Assembly (NCBI GenBank): GCA_934746785.1
Contig: CAKVFO010000092.1
Span: forward strand, 1-13,235
Direction of reading: 5' to 3'
Origin: an uncultured Clostridium sp.
GTDB lineage: Bacteria > Bacillota > Clostridia > Clostridiales > Clostridiaceae
Length of the DNA stretch: 13,235 nucleotides
Shown: positions 1-5,471 of the stretch, in pieces
Position numbering within the stretch: the first letter of the stretch is position 1
How the letters are laid out: each line of letters starts with the position of its first letter
The notes under the pieces: model-generated
Database searches by the model: none
The model's input: only the letters and a program-made list of their open reading frames with translations
What the model was told of the DNA's origin: nothing
Position numbers and translations under genes: made by a program

Positions 1-376
1 TAAAATACACAAAATCCTCCTTTTCCATCTTTAACTTATTAGCAATTTCTTTTGAAGGATTAATAACTTTGAAGTCAATTACCTTAGTTTCTATTTTATC
101 CCCTATATGACTTCCTGAAAAGCCACTAAATTGTTTAGGTGTACTTATATCTGTAATTTCGTCCCTATCTACATCCTTTACAAAAGTTCCTGACCCTCTT
201 CTTTTTATTACACTTCCATTCATCACAAGCTTATCCATCGCTTTTTTTATTGTGATTCTACTTACATTATATTGAATACACATTTCTTTTTCTAAAGGAA
301 GCTGATCATTAGGCAAATATTGACCATTATTTATCTTCTTCTGTATATCCAATGCAATCTGCTCATACTTTAACAT
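1..376 (-). CDS. GntR/HutC-family transcriptional regulator, N-terminal part (cut by window edge)
   Basis: The visible 125 codons begin MLKYEQIALDIQKKINNGQY and continue into a winged helix-turn-helix typical of GntR regulators. The recognition-helix stretch NVSRITIKKAMDKL lies at about residues 38-51, and the wing RRGSGTFV ends near residue 66. Residues from about 80 onward (QFSGFSGSHIGDKIETKV, then INPSKEIANKL) look like the start of a UTRA effector-binding domain, which places it in the HutC subfamily. The frame is open to base 1, so about half the usual 235-245 residues is missing. The ATG at 376 is preceded by AAGGGGTG at good spacing. It is divergent from the cysteine-synthase-family gene at 515, and such regulators often control themselves and the neighbour. 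The effector cannot be told from this fragment. Family call is firm; target is inference. Confidence 0.9.
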   Translation of the reverse strand, partial: MLKYEQIALDIQKKINNGQYLPNDQLPLEKEMCIQYNVSRITIKKAMDKLVMNGSVIKRRGSGTFVKDVDRDEITDISTPKQFSGFSGSHIGDKIETKVIDFKVINPSKEIANKLKMEKEDFVYF

Positions 377-404
377 TACAACACCCCTTTTTCCTTTTAA
401 TTGT

Positions 405-433
405 ATTATATCATTTTACTTACATTGCATAAA
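405..433 (-). promoter_or_regulatory. Promoter of the GntR-type regulator
   Basis: Read on the minus strand, a perfect -10 TATAAT lies at 405-410. Seventeen bases upstream is a weak -35, TTTATG, at 428-433. The start codon is about 30 bases downstream. The -35 overlaps the dyad at 431-450, so self-repression through that dyad is plausible but not shown. Confidence 0.5.
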
Positions 434-450
434 TTGAATATATTTAATTT
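431..450. promoter_or_regulatory. 20-bp dyad, candidate GntR operator
   Basis: AAATTGAATATATTTAATTT is an inverted repeat in which all pairs are complementary except 436/445 (G opposite T). It lies between the two divergent promoters, touching the -35 of the regulator and ending one base before the -35 of the PLP enzyme gene. That position suits an operator. It is almost pure A/T, so a chance palindrome in this AT-rich DNA is a real alternative, and it does not match a canonical GntR operator that I know. Confidence 0.35.
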
Positions 451-451
451 A

Positions 452-481
452 TTGTCATTAAAATAATTTTACACATATATT
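452..481 (+). promoter_or_regulatory. Promoter of the cysteine-synthase-family gene
   Basis: TTGTCA at 452-457 (one mismatch to TTGACA) and TATATT at 476-481 (one mismatch to TATAAT) are separated by 18 bases. Transcription would start near 488, giving a leader of roughly 27 bases with AGGAG at 505-509. A perfect TATAAT at 482-487 also exists but has no usable -35. Confidence 0.5.
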
Positions 482-514
482 TATAATAATAGTATTAATA
501 AAATAGGAGTTTCC

Positions 515-1522
515 ATGGAAAATATTATTGATAAAATTTCTGAAATAGAAAACCTGATTGGCAACACTCCAATGGTTGAAATTTCTTTTATCTATAAAAA
601 TAAACAATGTAAAATTTATTCCAAAATTGAATCATACAACTATACGGGCAGCATTAAAGATAGAATGGCTATATATATATTAAAAAGAGCCTATATTGAA
701 GATAGATTAAAAGAAAACTATACAATAATAGAAGCTACTAGTGGTAACACAGGAATCTCTCTCTCTGCTATAGGTACCTATCTAGGAAATAAAGTTAAAA
801 TTTATATGCCTGAATGGATGAGTAACGAACGCAAACTGATATTAAAGAGTTTTGGTGCTGAAGTAAACTTAGTTTCAAAAGCTGAAGGCGGCTTCCTACA
901 ATGTATAGTCAAAACCATTGAAGAATCATGTCAAAATAACAACATATTTTTACCATCTCAATTTGCTAATGAAGATAATATTTCTTCACATTACCTAACA
1001 ACAGGGCCTGAAATACTTGAAACTCTACTTAAACATAAATTAAAACCTGATGCTTTTATATCTGGTGTTGGCACTGGCGGAACTTTAATGGGTATTAGCA
1101 AATTCTTAAAGGAATTTGATTCATCTATAAAAGCATATGCACTAGAACCTGAAAGCTCACCAACACTTTCTAATGAAACAATAGTCAATAGTCATAGAAT
1201 TCAAGGAATAGTTGATGAATTTGTACCACCTCTATTTAAAAAGGATAAGATAAATTCAATAGTAAGCGTAGACGATGGTGATGCTATTACAATGTCTCAA
1301 AAAATTGCTTCTGAATTGGGCTTAGGTGTTGGTATATCTTCTGGTGCAAACTTTCTTGGCTGCATTAGAGTGCTTGACTTATTAGGATTAGATTCTACTG
1401 TCTGTACTGTTTTTCCTGATGACAACAAAAAATATTTAAGTACCGATCTTTCTAAAACTCAAACTATAAAAGATAACTTCTTGTCAGATAAGATATCTCT
1501 TTTAGATATAAAAGTTTTATAA
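515..1522 (+). CDS. Cysteine-synthase-family PLP-dependent enzyme
   Basis: A fold-type II PLP enzyme of the cysteine synthase / cystathionine beta-synthase family, 335 residues and presumably cytosolic. The N-terminal IGNTPMVEI (15-23) is the family opening. Lys48 in YTGSIKDRMA is the expected PLP Schiff-base lysine. TSGNTG (75-80) is the substrate-carboxylate loop, GVGTGGT (184-190) the PLP-phosphate loop, and GISSGAN carries the serine that contacts the pyridine nitrogen. VFPDDNKKYLST matches the usual C-terminal block, followed by an extension of about 30 residues, so it is slightly longer than classical CysK (about 300-310). The lysine loop reads NYTGSIKDR rather than the usual N-P-x-x-S-V-K-D-R, so substrate preference may differ from O-acetylserine plus sulfide. 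The start ATG follows AGGAG by 5 bases. It is divergent from a GntR regulator, which likely controls it. Family is certain; the exact reaction is open. Confidence 0.88.
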   Translation: MENIIDKISEIENLIGNTPMVEISFIYKNKQCKIYSKIESYNYTGSIKDRMAIYILKRAYIEDRLKENYTIIEATSGNTGISLSAIGTYLGNKVKIYMPEWMSNERKLILKSFGAEVNLVSKAEGGFLQCIVKTIEESCQNNNIFLPSQFANEDNISSHYLTTGPEILETLLKHKLKPDAFISGVGTGGTLMGISKFLKEFDSSIKAYALEPESSPTLSNETIVNSHRIQGIVDEFVPPLFKKDKINSIVSVDDGDAITMSQKIASELGLGVGISSGANFLGCIRVLDLLGLDSTVCTVFPDDNKKYLSTDLSKTQTIKDNFLSDKISLLDIKVL

Positions 1523-1694
1523 AATAATTATAGTATCGCATAATAACAAAAAGCAAAATTATTTTTATTTAAGGAGATAAAAGTAATGTTTTAATATAAA
1601 TAATTCAAATTTGGTATTGTTAAAAATATTACTTTTATCCTCTATTTTACCTTTTACATACTTTCATAGACTATAACTTAAGCACTTTTTATAT
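1523..1694. other. Convergent intergenic region with AT-rich inverted repeats
   Basis: No gene is visible between the convergent stop codons. An A/T-only pairing of AAAATAATT (1521-1529) with AATTATTTT (1557-1565) could act as a weak terminator for the plus-strand gene. The stronger inverted repeat follows at 1576-1639 and is listed separately. Confidence 0.5.
1576..1639. repeat. Inverted repeat, partly repeated near the window end; possible bidirectional terminator or MITE-like element
   Basis: GATAAAAGTAAT (1576-1587) is exactly complementary to ATTACTTTTATC (1628-1639). After a small bulge the pairing can extend through TTTTAA and TTAAAA, leaving a loop of about 25 bases. Lying between two convergent stop codons, it could end transcripts from both sides. 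The right arm and its flank (1621-1642) match 21 of 22 bases with the reverse complement of 13188-13213, which argues for a dispersed repeat rather than a private terminator. No target-site duplication is evident. Confidence 0.5.
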
Positions 1695-2489
1695 CTAAAA
1701 TTTTCCAAATCCAAAACCTACATCTTTAGCTGTATGAGAATCTGAACCATAAATTTTAGTTATTCCACTTTTATCTATTAAGTTATTTAATAAACCAGAT
1801 GGATATACCTCTTTACAGTATTTTTTTCTTATCCCTGCAGTATTATAATCTATATCATATTGCCTTTCTTTTATTTCTTTTATCATTTTAAGCATCAATT
1901 CTTTATTATTATATTCACAAGGATATACCTTATTAAAAATTCTCACTAAAGAAGGATGTCCTATCCTATTCGCTTTAAATGTCCCAAATTTAGCTTTAAT
2001 AGATTTAATCACTGTAGAATAATATAAATCATAAAAATTTTCAATAGAACCAGTTAGCTCAATTAATTCCTTATATTTTTCTACACTATAATCAATGCAG
2101 TAATATTCATCATTAAATTTTACAAAATGTACTGATAATATTGAATCTTCTAAATCATTTTTATACTCTTCAAGTATTCTAGAAGTCTCTTCTTCTAATC
2201 CTTCAAGATAATCAATCTCAGCTCCAACTAGTATGTTAATTTTACCTTTATACTTCATCTTAATTCTTTTTACTGCTTTAATGTACTCTTTGAAATTCTC
2301 TTCATCCGGCGCTGATTCTTCTATTATCTTATCATCTATAAATCCTTTCGGTAATGGAAGATGTTCTGTAAATGAAATTTCTTCAAGACCTTCTTCTAAT
2401 GCTTTTTGAACATACATTTCAAGACTATCCTTTGTTCCATGAGGACAGAAAGGCGAATGAATATGTCCATCCTTTTTTGCGTTTATCAT
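1695..2489 (-). CDS. hisJ: Histidinol-phosphatase, PHP family (HisJ type)
   Basis: Predicted to remove phosphate from L-histidinol phosphate in histidine synthesis, using a trinuclear metal site of the PHP superfamily. The 264 residues fit the HisJ/HisK family. Visible metal ligands are H9 and H11 in DGHIHS, H17 in FCPHG, E42-H43 in SFTEHLPLP, E91 and D93 in GAEIDYLEG, H121 in SVHF, H178 in NRIGHP, and D250/H252 in GSDSH near the C terminus. The ATG is preceded by GGAGGG at 2496-2501 with a 6-base spacer. No other his gene is in the window, so this is a stand-alone copy; it might instead serve another small phosphate ester. It is transcribed away from the gene pair upstream and converges on the PLP enzyme gene. 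A short palindrome (2515-2525) lies in its leader. Confidence 0.85.
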   Translation of the reverse strand: MINAKKDGHIHSPFCPHGTKDSLEMYVQKALEEGLEEISFTEHLPLPKGFIDDKIIEESAPDEENFKEYIKAVKRIKMKYKGKINILVGAEIDYLEGLEEETSRILEEYKNDLEDSILSVHFVKFNDEYYCIDYSVEKYKELIELTGSIENFYDLYYSTVIKSIKAKFGTFKANRIGHPSLVRIFNKVYPCEYNNKELMLKMIKEIKERQYDIDYNTAGIRKKYCKEVYPSGLLNNLIDKSGITKIYGSDSHTAKDVGFGFGKF

Positions 2490-2612
2490 AATATTCCCTC
2501 CAATTTTTTAGTTTCCTCATTGAGGTTTTACTTTGTTTTTCTATATACGAAATATTAAAAGGTATATATTTTTCCATTTAATTTATATATTCTTTTGAAA
2601 ACCACTCTTTAT

Positions 2613-2975
2613 TTAACGCAAGAAAACATAAAATTTATAATTAATTAATTTGTTAAGAATTTTATCTAGATAATACTTACCTGCTAATTGAGACATTATA
2701 GTTATTATAAAATCCTCCTGCTGATTTATACTTTTTACTTGTCCTTCAAATATTCTTAGAAGACTATCATATACTTCTTTAAAATCTTTTCTATTATAAT
2801 CATATTCTATATCTAAATCATCTAAGAAATTATCTGTATATGAATAATTAAACTTCTTTATGATTTCATCTGTTGTTTTTTCATTTTTCCGCTTTTCTTC
2901 ATCACTATATTTCTTTAAATTAATATTCAATTTACTATCTATTGCAAACCATTTTGTTCTTATTGAATTATACAC
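2613..2975 (-). CDS. Hypothetical protein downstream of the amylase gene
   Basis: I do not recognise this 120-residue protein. It starts at GTG (2975) with AGGGG at 2984-2988 and an 8-base spacer. That ribosome binding site lies in the 15-base gap after the amylase stop codon, so the two genes are very probably co-transcribed. The first half is charged and acidic (KKYSDEEKRKNEKTTDEII, then DNFLDDLDIEYDYN). The second half looks helical (FKEVYDSLLRIFEGQVKSI, then FIITIMSQLAGKYYLDKIL) and the tail is hydrophobic and aromatic (NYKFYVFLR). There is no signal peptide, no clear membrane helix and no cysteine. A conserved small clostridial protein is likely. Its tie to glucan metabolism rests only on position. 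Coding status is supported by the start signal, codon use and lack of a better frame. Confidence 0.7.
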   Translation of the reverse strand: MYNSIRTKWFAIDSKLNINLKKYSDEEKRKNEKTTDEIIKKFNYSYTDNFLDDLDIEYDYNRKDFKEVYDSLLRIFEGQVKSINQQEDFIITIMSQLAGKYYLDKILNKLINYKFYVFLR

Positions 2976-2990
2976 TGTTTTAACCCCTAT

Positions 2991-4322
2991 TTACTTTAAA
3001 ATCATTCCCTTAAAAGGCTTTAATAAAATACTTATTCTATTATTATTCACCTTAATTAACTCTCCTGACAACTGATCCTCAAGGTACTCTTTATCATTAA
3101 CTTCAAATTCTAGCCTGCTAGTATTATCTGATAAGTTTAGTAAAACATATATACTTTCATCATCTAAATATCTCTTAAATACATATTGCTCATTTCTTAT
3201 TAAAATTTGTTTATATGCTCCACGCCTTAATGCCTTAGAATTATCTCTTGTTTTTGCCAAACTTCTTATATGTTCAAGAATATATTTATTTTCACTTATA
3301 ATGTTATTAATATCTAAATCCGGTCTTAAATCTTCATCAGTATTATTTTTCTTCACTCCTTCTATACCCCATTCACTTCCGTAGTATATGGAAGGTATCC
3401 CAGGCATCGTAAATAGTAAAGTATACACATTCTCTAAATACTCTTTTTTATTAAGTTTATTAATTATTCTATCTACATCATGATTATCTACAAAATTATA
3501 TAAATTTAAATCCTTATATATTGCATAATCTCCACTCTGCCTATTTATAGAATAGGCTATCTCAAAATAATTTTTATCATTATGAGAAGAATATATTCCT
3601 TTATAGCATTCATAATTAGTTGTGGTATCTAACATCTCTTTATTAGCCCAAAGTTTATAATCACCATGAATTACTTCTCCCATTAACCATAATTGTTTCT
3701 TACCATCACAGAAGCTTTTCAAACTTCTAAAGAAATTTCTATCCATGTAATCAGCAGCATCTAACCTAATACCGTCTATGTCAAATTCATCAATCCAATA
3801 TGAAATACAACTAAATAAATAGTTTTGAACTTCAGGATTCATTATATTAAGTTTTACTAATGAATAATGTCCATTCCATCCCTCATAAGTAAAGCCATCT
3901 CCCTTGTAAATCTCATTACCAAATTTAATATTCTGAAACCAATTAATATACTTTGACTTATCTTTATTTTTTATTAAATCTTCAAAAGCCCAAAATTCTC
4001 TACCTACATGATTAAATACTCCGTCTAAGACTATCTTTATATTGTTTTTATGAAGCTGTTCACATATTTTCTTAAAATCTTCATTAGATCCTAACCTTCT
4101 ATCTATCTTTTTGTAATCTTTAGTGTCATATCCATGAGTGCTTGACTCAAAGACTGGCCCTAAATATAGTGCATTTACATGCATACTCTTTATATGAGGT
4201 ATCCATTCTTCAATCTTTTTTATCCTATTTACAGTAACATCTTGAGTATTTACTTTTGGTGCACCACAAAAACCCATTGGATAAATATGATAAAATATAC
4301 TGTCCTTAGCCCAATCAATCAT
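2991..4322 (-). CDS. Intracellular GH13 alpha-amylase-family glycosidase
   Basis: A retaining alpha-glucan hydrolase of glycoside hydrolase family 13, 443 residues from the chosen start (MIDWAKDSIFYHIYP). The four classical regions are present: DGVFNH (100-105), GIRLDAA with nucleophile D188, LMGEVIHG with acid/base E216, and FVDNHD with D282. The (beta/alpha)8 barrel starts at residue 1, so the CBM34-like N-terminal domain of typical cyclomaltodextrinases and neopullulanases is absent. There is no signal peptide, so it acts in the cytosol, probably on imported maltodextrins or stored glucan. A longer reading to 4433 would add a hydrophobic, poorly coded leader; AAAGGTGG at 4332-4339 rules that out. 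The ATG at 4328 is only 3 bases from that site, that at 4322 is 9, so 4322 is preferred. It leads an apparent operon with the gene at 2975. Exact specificity is open. Confidence 0.88.
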   Translation of the reverse strand: MIDWAKDSIFYHIYPMGFCGAPKVNTQDVTVNRIKKIEEWIPHIKSMHVNALYLGPVFESSTHGYDTKDYKKIDRRLGSNEDFKKICEQLHKNNIKIVLDGVFNHVGREFWAFEDLIKNKDKSKYINWFQNIKFGNEIYKGDGFTYEGWNGHYSLVKLNIMNPEVQNYLFSCISYWIDEFDIDGIRLDAADYMDRNFFRSLKSFCDGKKQLWLMGEVIHGDYKLWANKEMLDTTTNYECYKGIYSSHNDKNYFEIAYSINRQSGDYAIYKDLNLYNFVDNHDVDRIINKLNKKEYLENVYTLLFTMPGIPSIYYGSEWGIEGVKKNNTDEDLRPDLDINNIISENKYILEHIRSLAKTRDNSKALRRGAYKQILIRNEQYVFKRYLDDESIYVLLNLSDNTSRLEFEVNDKEYLEDQLSGELIKVNNNRISILLKPFKGMILK

Positions 4323-4331
4323 AACCATATA

Positions 4332-4339
4332 CCACCTTT
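4332..4339 (-). promoter_or_regulatory. Ribosome binding site fixing the amylase start
   Basis: Minus-strand AAAGGTGG precedes ATG codons at 4328 (3-base spacer) and 4322 (9-base spacer). It favours 4322 and excludes the upstream in-frame ATG at 4433. Confidence 0.65.
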
Positions 4340-4386
4340 CATTTTTTTCTATTTTAACATAAATATGATAATAAATAATTATCTTT

Positions 4387-4392
4387 ATTATA
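4387..4392 (-). promoter_or_regulatory. Possible -10 element of the amylase promoter
   Basis: A perfect TATAAT on the minus strand, about 65 bases upstream of the chosen start. No convincing -35 lies at 16-18 bases. Other A/T-rich hexamers nearby could serve instead, so the promoter is only roughly placed. Confidence 0.3.
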
Positions 4393-4429
4393 ATATTTTC
4401 ATTAAAAATATATATGAAGAAATCTATTT

Positions 4430-4444
4430 TCATAATCGTTTACA
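4430..4444 (-). promoter_or_regulatory. Catabolite-responsive (cre-like) site, candidate CcpA operator
   Basis: Minus-strand TGTAAACGATTATGA keeps the left half and central CG of the Gram-positive cre consensus (TGnAAnCGnTnnCA) but has an imperfect right half. It lies upstream of the amylase gene, a classical type of CcpA target, and includes the -35 hexamer of the divergent promoter of the gene at 4553. CcpA binding here would therefore affect that gene directly. The assignment is by pattern and context only. Confidence 0.4.
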
Positions 4445-4467
4445 TTTTTTTGAATTTGATTTATAAT
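4439..4467 (+). promoter_or_regulatory. Sigma-A-type promoter of the tandem paralogue pair
   Basis: TTTACA at 4439-4444 (one mismatch) and a perfect TATAAT at 4462-4467 are separated by exactly 17 bases. Transcription would begin near 4474, leaving a leader of about 79 bases before the ATG at 4553. The leader is A/T rich and shows no clear structured element. The -35 falls within the cre-like site. Confidence 0.6.
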
Positions 4468-4552
4468 TATAATTAATAAAATTTAGAGGATATTTTTCTT
4501 TTATTTGTTTAAACTATTTTTGTTTAATTTATTATAGAAAGGATGGATTGTT

Positions 4553-4984
4553 ATGAAATATGATAATAATAAATTACAACCTTGGATTCAATTCACGCGT
4601 TTCTTTGAATCCATTTCCTGTATAACCAGACTTTCAGCACATCACTTTAAAAATAATGCTGACTTAAACAAAAGATTACGAAATTTTTATGTATCAATAA
4701 TTGATATAGATAATGCATTTACACGCACATGTTATGAAATTCGTAATGGGCAAGATTTAAACGTTAATTTAGATAATTTTAATATTCCAAAACTAAACGC
4801 AGATTCATTAAATAATATTGATGAACTAAAACAATTATTTTTAGAAACAATTAATGAAACAGAAGAACCTTTAAATTATATTTTAAATGATTTTCCTGAA
4901 AATACAGATAATAGATTCAACTATTTAAAAGAACCTATTAAAAATTTTCTTAATTCAGTTAAACAAGTAAATACTATTCTTTAA
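4553..4984 (+). CDS. Hypothetical protein, first of a tandem paralogous pair
   Basis: I do not recognise this family. The protein has 143 residues, no signal peptide and no membrane segment, and looks mostly helical. The ATG follows AAAGGA at 4538-4543 with a 9-base spacer. It shares a pattern with the next gene: an aromatic Y-x-S helix, then CYEIR (60-64), L-x-V-N-L (69-73), an IP pair (78-79) and PLNYI (106-110), with similar spacing and length. Identity is low overall, so the duplication is old. The two genes are 47 bases apart, with no terminator between, and are likely co-transcribed from the promoter at 4439-4467. They sit between an amylase gene (divergent) and citrate synthase (convergent), which gives no firm clue to function. 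The conserved Cys60 could be structural. Confidence 0.8.
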   Translation: MKYDNNKLQPWIQFTRFFESISCITRLSAHHFKNNADLNKRLRNFYVSIIDIDNAFTRTCYEIRNGQDLNVNLDNFNIPKLNADSLNNIDELKQLFLETINETEEPLNYILNDFPENTDNRFNYLKEPIKNFLNSVKQVNTIL

Positions 4985-5020
4985 TTAATAATATAGTTTT
5001 TTATGCATAGTATCAAAGAG

Positions 5021-5027
5021 AGGTGAT
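5021..5027 (+). promoter_or_regulatory. Ribosome binding site fixing the start of the second paralogue
   Basis: AGGTGAT matches the anti-Shine-Dalgarno tail and lies 4 bases before ATG 5032. An in-frame GTG at 5023 lies inside this site and so is not the start. Confidence 0.7.
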
Positions 5028-5031
5028 TATT

Positions 5032-5454
5032 ATGTACAATTCATTCGATAAAAGTCTTACAGAATTTGCTTTCTTAATCGAAAGAATGTCTATTGTTACA
5101 AAAGATTTTTTGAATCACTTAACTAAAAAAGATGATACTTTCAGTTTAATATCTAAGATATACAAAAGCACTCAGTCTATTAATTATGAGTTTATTAAAT
5201 TATGTTATAATATTAGATCTGATGAAAACTTAAGCATAAACTTATCTGGAATTAATTCCATTGATATTCCAGTAAATAAAATTAAAACCATTCATGAATT
5301 TAAGATTTTCATAGATTCTAGTACAGAATCTTTAAAAAATCCATTAAATTTTATTTGTGAAGCATCAAAAGATTATTCTTTAAAATTAAAACAAGAGATA
5401 AGTAACTATATTAAATTAATTAATGATTTAAAAAAGATTGCTGACGATATTTAA
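5032..5454 (+). CDS. Hypothetical protein, second of a tandem paralogous pair
   Basis: 140 residues from ATG 5032 (MYNSFDKSLTEFAFLIERM), soluble and probably helical, with no recognised domain. It aligns end to end with the preceding gene product: the IYKS helix matches FYVS, CYNIR (58-62) matches CYEIR, L-S-I-N-L (67-71) matches L-N-V-N-L, the IP pair (79-80) is kept, and PLNFI (104-108) matches PLNYI. The cysteine in the CYxIR block is conserved in both. The last codons (for IADDI) form the left arm of the terminator hairpin at 5437-5468, whose loop contains the stop codon, so the 3' end of the gene is constrained by RNA structure as well as protein. No function is proposed. Confidence 0.8.
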   Translation: MYNSFDKSLTEFAFLIERMSIVTKDFLNHLTKKDDTFSLISKIYKSTQSINYEFIKLCYNIRSDENLSINLSGINSIDIPVNKIKTIHEFKIFIDSSTESLKNPLNFICEASKDYSLKLKQEISNYIKLINDLKKIADDI

Positions 5455-5468
5455 TAATCGTCAGCAAT
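5437..5468. terminator. Bidirectional intrinsic terminator between convergent genes
   Basis: ATTGCTGACGAT (5437-5448) pairs perfectly over 12 bp with ATCGTCAGCAAT (5457-5468), with an 8-base loop that holds the TAA of the plus-strand gene. Read on the minus strand the stem is followed by C and then six T, a good terminator for citrate synthase. On the plus strand the tail is the weaker TTATTATC. Confidence 0.88.
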
Positions 5469-5471
5469 TTA

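Noticed and set aside
1576..1639. Inverted repeat considered as an insertion-sequence end
   Set aside because: No transposase gene or remnant and no target duplication. Kept only as a short dispersed repeat or terminator.
2515..2525. Palindrome CCTCATTGAGG in the leader of the histidinol-phosphatase gene, considered as a terminator or operator
   Set aside because: Only four or five base pairs with a 1-3 base loop, too short for a terminator, and no partner motif. A chance palindrome is adequate.
4323..4433. Longer N terminus for the amylase starting at 4433
   Set aside because: The extra residues are A/T-driven Ile/Lys/Tyr sequence with no ribosome binding site upstream, while a good site lies just before 4322/4328. 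The segment also overlaps the promoter region.
4179..4466. Plus-strand reading frame over the amylase 5' end
   Set aside because: A shadow frame opposite a strongly supported GH13 gene, with biased composition and no ribosome binding site. The same applies to frames at 991-1188, 2860-3075 and 10053-10280.
4474..4552. 79-base leader of the paralogue pair considered as a riboswitch
   Set aside because: Almost entirely A/T with no stable stems or recognisable conserved core.
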